A stretch of 7,288 nucleotides of DNA from Flavobacteriales bacterium UBA5869 (GTDB lineage: Bacteria; Bacteroidota; Bacteroidia; Flavobacteriales_D; Crocinitomicaceae), in the NCBI GenBank assembly GCA_002432565.1, contig DJFP01000148.1, positions 1 to 7,288 on the forward strand. The letters run 5' to 3'. The notes under the pieces were generated by a model. The model worked only from the letters and a program-made list of their open reading frames with translations, searched no databases and had not been told where the DNA came from. This document shows, piece by piece, positions 1-4,758 of the stretch. A program made the translations under genes and the position numbers. Positions within the stretch are counted from its first letter, which is position 1. Every line of letters begins with the position of its first letter.

Positions 1-80
1 GTAAACCACCAGATCTCCCGGTAGCGAAAATCCTGGTAAAGGATCGAAGCCAAAATCACTATGACTGCAATGAGAATCAT
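1..80 (-). CDS. Prepilin peptidase-like membrane protein (A24 family), N-terminal fragment
   Basis: Only the first 26 codons lie in the window; the gene continues beyond position 1. The start ATG (80-78) overlaps the stop of the upstream prepilin gene by one base (TAATG), which argues for translational coupling and fixes the start. The fragment begins with a hydrophobic helix (residues 2-15, rich in I, V, L and A) followed at once by 'YQDFRYREIWW'. A24 prepilin peptidases carry their first catalytic aspartate just after a membrane helix in a D-x-R-x-R-x-I context, as in TadV/CpaA-type enzymes, and D17 with R19 and R21 fits this. Because that aspartate comes so early, the long N-terminal methyltransferase region of PilD/GspO-type enzymes would be absent, so this would be a minimal peptidase. 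Position at the end of a gene set with four prepilin-like substrates supports the role. The second aspartate and the total length cannot be seen, so the assignment is tentative. Confidence 0.6.
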   Translation of the reverse strand, partial: MILIAVIVILASILYQDFRYREIWWF

Positions 81-490
81 TAATCCGGCTGAGTTTCTTT
101 AGGTTGTCCTTCCTGGTCTATTTCCCAGATATTGTATTTCCCGTCTCCGTTAAAATCCTGTACAGCTTCTGCTTTTGCCTTGAACCCGGATGGGGATGCT
201 TCAATAATCGTAATTCTGTAAAGTGCCGTACCTCCTTCCGTAATGAGTTTGTGAGGAATGTAGTTAATTTCCTTGGTGTCAAGCGAATACTTGGAATATT
301 GCAGGAAATAAGCGTATTGTAAATTGTGGATCATCCGAAGTTCCTGCTGAGCTTCCATGCTTTTTGTACGCGTTGCAATTCCACTTTGATTGGGAATAAC
401 CAGCATCAACAGAATCCCCATGATTGCTAAAACAATCAAGATTTCTGCAAGTGAAAACGCTTTTAGCTTTTTATACTTATTCAATCTCAT
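80..490 (-). CDS. GspG-like major prepilin with EF-hand-like loop
   Basis: A 136-residue prepilin-like protein. The N terminus is a class III (prepilin) signal: a basic leader (MRLNKYKKLKA), predicted cleavage between A11 and F12, mature start 'FSLAE' with the conserved Glu at mature position 5 (E16), then a hydrophobic helix to about residue 33. The rest is short, as in major pseudopilins: an alpha-helical stretch (about 38-66) and a C-terminal beta part. Residues 112-123 (DFNGDGKYNIWE) match an EF-hand/dockerin-type calcium loop, with D112, N114, D116, G117, N120 and E123 at the right spacings; GspG proteins also carry a C-terminal calcium site, although with a different motif. The ATG at 490-488 follows directly after the stop of the GspF gene (TAGATG, no gap). 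As the single short prepilin beside GspF it is the best candidate for the major subunit, assembled in the inner membrane and periplasm. A type IV pilin (PilA-like) rather than GspG identity is possible. Confidence 0.85.
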   Translation of the reverse strand: MRLNKYKKLKAFSLAEILIVLAIMGILLMLVIPNQSGIATRTKSMEAQQELRMIHNLQYAYFLQYSKYSLDTKEINYIPHKLITEGGTALYRITIIEASPSGFKAKAEAVQDFNGDGKYNIWEIDQEGQPKETQPD

Positions 491-1576
491 CTATTTAATG
501 ACATTACTCAGGTTAAACATTGGCAGATACATGGAAACCATAATGACTCCAACGATCACACCAATAATCACAATAATCGCAGGTTCGATAATGGTTCCGA
601 TCATCTTTGTCCGGTATTCAATTTCTTCGTTATACTGAATGGTTAATCGGTGGAAAGTTTGATCTAACTGATTGATTTCCTCTGCAATTTTAATCAGCGA
701 AATTAATCTTTTATCCAGAATTTCGAACTTACTTAATCCTTCATGCAATGAATTTCCAGCTAAAATTTCTTTTTTAGCTGCTAATATCATCTGTTGCATC
801 GGGTAAAAACGGATCATTTCAGAGACTAAATCCAGGGCCTCCACTAATGGCGTTTTTGCTTCCAGCAACAGAGCCATACTTTGGCAGAAGCGGGCAATAT
901 AGATTTTTTGGATCAGCTTCCCGAAAATGGGAATTTTAAGAATAAAGCTTCCGCTGAATTTACGGAACCAGTCTTCGTTTTTTTGCGAGTAAAGATATAC
1001 TCCCGTTCCAATCCCAATAAGCAGGAACCAGAACATAAATGACCCGAAGTTTTCGGACAACCACACAATTTTCAAGGTTAACCAGGGTAGTTCCTGACCG
1101 AATTGCTTAAACACGTCTTTAAACATGGGGACTACAAAATTCAGCATGAAATAGAGAACACCCACTGTGATTGAAAACACAAATGCCGGGTAGGTGAACA
1201 CACTGACTAATTGTCTTTTTAGTTTCACTTTTGAAGCAAAGTAATTGGATAAGGAGAAAAGTACATTTTTCAGCCTTCCTGATTCTTCCCCGATTCGAAT
1301 ACTTTGATACTCATAAGGCGTGAAATGACCGGATTTTTGCATGGATTCTGAAAGAGAATTTCCTTTTATAAGGTCATCGAGCAGTGTTTCTATGTGGCTG
1401 CGTATATTTTTTTTCTCCTGCTCATCAATAATTAGTTGAAGTGCCCGGCGCATATCAATCCCGCTTTCAATAAGCGTGGCAAACTCACTGTAGAAATGCT
1501 CTTTGAACTTATCGTTTAAAGGTTTCCCCAAAACGATATCTCTTTTAAAAAAACTCGTTTGCGTTACCTCTGCCAT
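491..1576 (-). CDS. Type II secretion / type IV pilus platform protein, GspF/PilC family
   Basis: A 361-residue polytopic inner-membrane protein with the duplicated T2SF domain layout of GspF/PilC. Domain 1 (about 27-130) holds 'ESGIDMRRAL' (37-46), 'IGEESGRL' (95-102) and 'YPAF' (129-132), followed by a membrane helix (about 131-150). A second helix lies at about 178-197. Domain 2 (about 225-330) starts after 'PIFGKLIQKIYIARF', has 'LLLEAKTPLVEAL' (236-248) and 'IAEEINQLDQTF' (297-308, the counterpart of IGEESG), then 'EP' (331-332) and a last helix (about 333-350). Family members bridge the cytoplasmic assembly ATPase and the growing pseudopilus. Length is slightly below the roughly 400 residues usual for GspF because the N-terminal extension is short. 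The start overlaps the preceding GspJ-like gene by 13 bp; its stop touches the next ATG. The partner ATPase is not in the window. Confidence 0.95.
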   Translation of the reverse strand: MAEVTQTSFFKRDIVLGKPLNDKFKEHFYSEFATLIESGIDMRRALQLIIDEQEKKNIRSHIETLLDDLIKGNSLSESMQKSGHFTPYEYQSIRIGEESGRLKNVLFSLSNYFASKVKLKRQLVSVFTYPAFVFSITVGVLYFMLNFVVPMFKDVFKQFGQELPWLTLKIVWLSENFGSFMFWFLLIGIGTGVYLYSQKNEDWFRKFSGSFILKIPIFGKLIQKIYIARFCQSMALLLEAKTPLVEALDLVSEMIRFYPMQQMILAAKKEILAGNSLHEGLSKFEILDKRLISLIKIAEEINQLDQTFHRLTIQYNEEIEYRTKMIGTIIEPAIIVIIGVIVGVIMVSMYLPMFNLSNVIK

Positions 1577-2046
1577 GTCTTCTTGTTAAAGTAATTATTG
1601 ATCCGGTTTATATTCTGCTTTTGTAAGGGGTATTTCAATGAAAACGGGGTGTTTTTCCATTCCAGATTAAAGTTGATCATTTCATGTGACCCCATATTTG
1701 TTTTTTCAATGGAAAGCGCATTTATATCCAGGAGAGCCTGGTGGTTTTTGGACGACCGGCTTAATTGCTCATCTGTAATCCCATACACAATCGAATCATT
1801 ATCCCGGAAACAGGTCAGCCTGTCTTTCGCCAGGTTAAAAGAATCCGTTTTTTCCATATCCTGCCAAAAAGTAGCCCGAAACTGGAAGAATCCATTCAGT
1901 TCATTTTTAATCAGAATTTCTTGCTGTAAGGATTTATTGAAACTATTGACAGAAAGAAAAAAGAGTGAGATGAACAGACCGGTGAGGGAAAGGACAATGG
2001 CCAATTCCAAAATAGAGAATGCTTTTATGCTGAATTTTTTTCTCAT
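1564..2046 (-). CDS. GspJ-like minor pseudopilin
   Basis: A 160-residue prepilin-like protein. The start chosen is the ATG at 2046-2044, because it forms an ATGA overlap with the stop of the upstream gene and places the prepilin leader right at the N terminus (MRKKFSIKA); an in-frame ATG 11 codons further upstream (2079) would lie well inside the preceding gene. Predicted cleavage is between A9 and F10, giving mature 'FSILE' with Glu5 (E14) and a hydrophobic helix to about residue 35. The ectodomain resembles minor pseudopilin GspJ: 'FWQDMEKTDSF' (60-70) matches the conserved helix with an invariant Asp, and 'DSIVYGITDEQLSR' (84-97) matches the 'V-x-Y ... L-x-R' strand pair. GspJ forms the tip complex of the pseudopilus with GspI and GspK, and candidates for both lie immediately upstream. 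GspH is an alternative identity; membership in the prepilin group is firm, the exact subtype is inference. Confidence 0.8.
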   Translation of the reverse strand: MRKKFSIKAFSILELAIVLSLTGLFISLFFLSVNSFNKSLQQEILIKNELNGFFQFRATFWQDMEKTDSFNLAKDRLTCFRDNDSIVYGITDEQLSRSSKNHQALLDINALSIEKTNMGSHEMINFNLEWKNTPFSLKYPLQKQNINRINNYFNKKTWQR

Positions 2047-2384
2047 GGTTTTCTCGGCCAGGTGAATTCTTGTGTCCAATTTGCCCGAATGCTGTTCATT
2101 AAGGAAAGCTGTTCGGTTTTTACGGAGTCTTTTTCAGTGATTAACGCTTCAATAGTTGTTAACTTATCATTCCAGATCTTCGGAGCGTAAAGACTTGAAT
2201 CAAGCAGGTAACTTGTAAATAACAGGGATTGAAATTCGGATTGCTCAATGGTTTCCTGGAATTGGACCGTAGATCGGGCACTTTGTGTAAATAGTCTTGA
2301 ACCAAGTGCAAAACAGATCGCAATAATGGATAAAGCGATTGCTATTTCAGCGATACTGGAGGCTTTTAGCTTTCTAATGCGCAT
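2043..2384 (-). CDS. Small prepilin-like protein, GspI/GspH-like
   Basis: A 113-residue prepilin-like protein. Leader MRIRKLKA, predicted cleavage between A8 and S9, mature 'SSIAE' with Glu5 (E13), then a hydrophobic helix ('IAIALSIIAICFALGSRLF', residues 14-32). Mature position 1 is serine instead of the usual phenylalanine or methionine. The ectodomain is short (about 80 residues), mostly helical at first (40-62) and ends with an aromatic, proline-rich tail (ANWTQEFTWPRKP). Its size and its position between the GspK-like and GspJ-like genes suggest a GspI-type minor pseudopilin, but no GspI-specific motif is clear. The start overlaps the upstream gene by 19 bp and the stop overlaps the next start as ATGA, so it is almost certainly co-translated with both. 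Confidence 0.75.
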   Translation of the reverse strand: MRIRKLKASSIAEIAIALSIIAICFALGSRLFTQSARSTVQFQETIEQSEFQSLLFTSYLLDSSLYAPKIWNDKLTTIEALITEKDSVKTEQLSLMNSIRANWTQEFTWPRKP

Positions 2385-3601
2385 GAAATGATCTTTTTTC
2401 GTGAATGAGCGGATAATTCGAACCAGGCCGGGCAGATAAAATCTTTTGGAAGCCGTTTTGTTGAAATAATAGCATCCAGCAAATGATTGGTATAAGAGCC
2501 GCCTCCTGCAAGGGTCAATGTTTCCCCCGTATTTAAGGATCCGATAACAGTACCTTTTACTTCCGTGATTCCACAGTTGAAAATAATCCCGGCAACGACA
2601 GCACCTTTTTCGAGGGTTAATTTGGGCTGTTTCCTAAAATCATACTGCTGGGTAGTCATTAATACTCCACCCAAAACGGAACTGTTGTTTCCGATATAAA
2701 TCGTATTTGGCCGGAAGCCGGATGAAGCTGTTTTTTCGTTTAGAATGAGTGTGCTCGGATAACGTAAAGTAACAGAATCTTCCAGGAAGATTTTTTCGGA
2801 TGCATAAGCCTGAATAGTTCCGCTAAATCCTTGTTTAATATAGATCTTCGGAGCAATCAGAATAATATTCTCCAATTGTGCCTGTGGATGAATGACCAGT
2901 GAATCGAAACTTTGCACAATGATTTTCCCTCTAAGCTTTTGATTTAATTGAATGGCATTTAATGACTGGTAATAGATCCCATCTTCAATAAAGCTAGCAG
3001 TTGTGTCTTTAGGTTCGAATGGTTTTGGGAGCATATTCCCGGTAAAATCAGTAGTTGCAATATTCTCAAATGCTTTTGCCAGGGGAAGTTTGAGTTCTTT
3101 AACATCTTCTGTTTTACCGTAGACCAATTCGGGGTTGGTGTAGTTTTTTCCGCCGATGTATGCACGTTCAACTCTTTTGTTAGGCAGATATGCATCTCCT
3201 TCAATAAATGTTTCTCCGCCTATATGCAATCCATCGGAACCATTCCTGAGAACCAGGGCCGGTATGGATTCCTCAAACTCACTTCCAATCAGTGCTGACC
3301 GGGTGATATTTCGTTGGTTCTTAAAAGTCCTGCTGGTTACTAAAAAGTAAGATCCCCAAAGTGTTTTGCGGATAATGCTCGTGTCACCGCTTAAGTGGAT
3401 GAATTGAAGAGAATCATTCACTTTTACTTTTTGCAGGCCAAGCTGAATGCCCTGGTATGAATCCAATAGGAGATGCTCTTGTCCGGTATGTGTGATCTCA
3501 ATACGTTTCTGGGTGCTGAAAATGAAAAAGACACTCGAGGCAAGAAGTCCGATAAATAGCGCAAAAACAATGGCATATGATATGGCGGAAGCACGAATCA
3601 T
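2366..3601 (-). CDS. GspK/PilX-like membrane-anchored protein with predicted beta-solenoid ectodomain
   Basis: A 411-residue protein anchored by one N-terminal hydrophobic helix (about 5-29) after a very short leader, 'MIRASAISYAIVFALF'. The sequence R-A/S-A-I looks like a prepilin site with cleavage between A4 and S5, but mature position 5 is Tyr, not Glu; lack of Glu5 is also a feature of GspK and some PilX-like proteins, and this is the largest pilin-like protein of the cluster, as GspK usually is. Residues 31-110 form an alpha/beta stem. From about 112 to 365 there are repeated short strands broken by G and N turns ('GLHIGGETFIEGDAYL', 'IIVQSFDSLVIHPQAQLEN', 'IYIGNNSSVLGGVLM', 'LTLEKGAVVAGIIFNCG'), the pattern of a bactofilin- or pectate-lyase-like solenoid. 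Cysteines at 343, 390 and 407 may be structural. The start ATG overlaps the upstream stop (ATGA). Probably a tip or anchor subunit of the pseudopilus; the subtype is inference. Confidence 0.7.
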   Translation of the reverse strand: MIRASAISYAIVFALFIGLLASSVFFIFSTQKRIEITHTGQEHLLLDSYQGIQLGLQKVKVNDSLQFIHLSGDTSIIRKTLWGSYFLVTSRTFKNQRNITRSALIGSEFEESIPALVLRNGSDGLHIGGETFIEGDAYLPNKRVERAYIGGKNYTNPELVYGKTEDVKELKLPLAKAFENIATTDFTGNMLPKPFEPKDTTASFIEDGIYYQSLNAIQLNQKLRGKIIVQSFDSLVIHPQAQLENIILIAPKIYIKQGFSGTIQAYASEKIFLEDSVTLRYPSTLILNEKTASSGFRPNTIYIGNNSSVLGGVLMTTQQYDFRKQPKLTLEKGAVVAGIIFNCGITEVKGTVIGSLNTGETLTLAGGGSYTNHLLDAIISTKRLPKDFICPAWFELSAHSRKKIISCALES

Positions 3602-4518
3602 TCGGTTCGTTTTTTCTTTTCTCCAGGTTGAGAAACTTCTTTTGCTTTCTTTTCTTTCTTTGGTTGTTTTTCTGTTTTTTTCTTCGGCTTTTCATCTTTG
3701 CCAGATGAAGCCTCTGCTTCCTTCTTCTTTTTAAACTTTTTCCAAAATTTCAATTTTTCCCAGAAGTTGCTCATTTTCTGTTTGAACGTACCCTTTTCCG
3801 AACTGCTTTTCTCCGTTTTTGAGTGCTCTTTTTTGGTTTTTTCAGGAACCAAAACTCCTTTTTTATAAACTGTGCGGATCAAACTGTCGTTTTGGTCGCG
3901 TGCAAGCTGGGGGCCATCCAGTTTGTAATTGGAATAGCGGCTTTGGGAAATCAACTTACCGGTAGAATCCGAAACGGTTGTTAGTACCTTTTTTTTCTTC
4001 TTGATAACGGTCGTGTCACGGGCAATAATCTGTGTTTGGTTTGATTTATAGATTACGGTTTTTTGGATCAATCCTTCTTCGCTGTAATAAAACTGTTTCC
4101 CGATCTGTGTTCCTTTGGACCAATTTTCCTGTTGAATCAGAACACCATTTTGGTTCCAGGATTTCCAAACGCCGTTTTTCAGTCCCTTGGTGAAAGCACC
4201 TTTCTCTGCCAGTTGATTGTTTTTATAAAAAGACTCATAATCGCCATGTAACAGACTTCCGGAGCTGCCGCCCTGGGTATTTAGAACTTTCTGCGATTTA
4301 AACCAGTAATAGTATTTTTCAGAGTTGTATTTTTTCAATTGACTGTCTTCTACATCCAATACCCGGAAGACAATTGACCTGTCATTCTGTTTGATGTGAA
4401 ATTTATTTTCAATTTCAAACTTTTGAGAAAAACCAACGAAAGAAAACAGGGTCGAAAACACCAGTAATAGAAAAGGTTCAGGTAGTTTGTACACTATTGA
4501 CTTAGTTGATCGAAGCAT
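3598..4518 (-). CDS. Exported MORN-like repeat protein with lysine-rich C-terminal tail
   Basis: First gene of the leftward operon, 306 residues. An N-terminal signal peptide (hydrophobic core about 15-30, ending 'FSFVGFSQ') predicts export to the periplasm or beyond; there is no lipobox cysteine. Residues about 88-152 contain MORN-like units ('LHGDYESFYKNNQLAEKGAF', 'GLKNGVWKSWNQNGVLIQQE', 'GKQFYYSEEGLIQKT') of the kind found in many Bacteroidota proteins, and a further degenerate unit lies at about 185-205. From about residue 223 the protein becomes extremely basic and low in complexity, with a W/F/K-rich amphipathic piece (FWEKLKFWKKFKKKK, 252-266) and then K/E/P repeats to the end. No enzymatic motif is seen and no function is assigned. 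The A-rich leader before the ATG (CCAAAAAAAC) suits translation initiation without a Shine-Dalgarno site. The stop overlaps the next start (ATGA), tying it to the pseudopilus genes as a possible accessory part. Confidence 0.8.
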   Translation of the reverse strand: MLRSTKSIVYKLPEPFLLLVFSTLFSFVGFSQKFEIENKFHIKQNDRSIVFRVLDVEDSQLKKYNSEKYYYWFKSQKVLNTQGGSSGSLLHGDYESFYKNNQLAEKGAFTKGLKNGVWKSWNQNGVLIQQENWSKGTQIGKQFYYSEEGLIQKTVIYKSNQTQIIARDTTVIKKKKKVLTTVSDSTGKLISQSRYSNYKLDGPQLARDQNDSLIRTVYKKGVLVPEKTKKEHSKTEKSSSEKGTFKQKMSNFWEKLKFWKKFKKKKEAEASSGKDEKPKKKTEKQPKKEKKAKEVSQPGEKKKRTE

Positions 4519-4584
4519 GTTTTTTTGGATAAAATTAGTTAAATTTTCAAAAACTTGATTAATTTTACTCCGTAGTTAAAAAGA

Positions 4585-4617
4585 CCTAAGTAATATTCAT
4601 AAAGAACCTAAATCAAA
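4585..4617 (-). promoter_or_regulatory. Weak candidate promoter for the pseudopilus operon
   Basis: On the minus strand, TTTG at 4617-4614 is followed after 21 bases by TACTTAGG at 4592-4585, a partial match to TAnnTTTG. The implied leader is about 60 bases. In this AT-rich region such matches arise easily by chance. Confidence 0.2.
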
Positions 4618-4693
4618 AAAATTGCCTGTAAATGAGATCACTAAATCATCTGATCCTTTTTTCAAAGAAAATTTTTCATAAATATTTCTGGTT

Positions 4694-4726
4694 TTTGACC
4701 ATTCGTTTTCGCCACGGGTAAATATC
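4694..4726 (+). promoter_or_regulatory. Weak candidate Bacteroidota-type promoter for the DNRLRE gene
   Basis: TTTG at 4694-4697, then 21 bases, then TAAATATC at 4719-4726. The Bacteroidota primary sigma factor recognises TTTG near -33 and TAnnTTTG near -7; the -7 match here is only partial (TA plus one T). It would give a leader of about 25 bases. This is offered as the best-spaced candidate, not as a confident site. Confidence 0.25.
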
Positions 4727-4758
4727 ATTCAACTTAATTAAATCAACTGAATTTTGTT

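Larger units (their letters stand above)
4519..4758. other. Divergent intergenic region
   Basis: This AT-rich 240-bp stretch separates the leftward pseudopilus operon from the rightward DNRLRE/RHS pair, so it should contain promoters in both directions. No ORF of note, no RNA gene, and no strong long inverted repeat is visible. It holds an 8-bp palindrome TTAATTAA (4734-4741) flanked by a direct repeat TCAACT (4729-4734 and 4743-4748), close to the rightward start; this could be chance in such AT-rich DNA. Neither start codon is preceded by a purine-rich ribosome binding site. Confidence 0.85.

Noticed and set aside
1598..2065. A 155-codon plus-strand open frame opposite the GspJ-like gene
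   Set aside because: It lies antisense to a well-supported prepilin gene in a chain of overlapping minus-strand genes, and its translation shows no family signature or plausible domain.
2047..2079. Upstream in-frame start for the GspJ-like gene at 2079
   Set aside because: It would add 11 residues before the prepilin leader and overlap the preceding gene by 37 bp; the ATGA junction at 2046-2043 is a much better start.
2959..3204. An 81-codon minus-strand frame inside the GspK-like gene
   Set aside because: Fully nested in another frame of a longer gene with coherent protein features; no sign of independent coding.
3498..3695. A lysine-rich minus-strand frame across the junction of the MORN-like and GspK-like genes
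   Set aside because: It is the alternate-frame reading of the A-rich lysine tail coding sequence; low-complexity DNA produces lysine-rich frames in more than one phase.
3601..3852. Pyrimidine-rich low-complexity tract that could be taken for a simple repeat
   Set aside because: It is explained by coding for the K/E/P-rich tail of the MORN-like protein; there is no regular repeat unit at the DNA level.
4636..4662. Short inverted repeat GATCA/TGATC followed by a T run, terminator-like
   Set aside because: The stem is only 5 bp with low GC and a 10-base loop, and no plus-strand gene lies upstream to be terminated.
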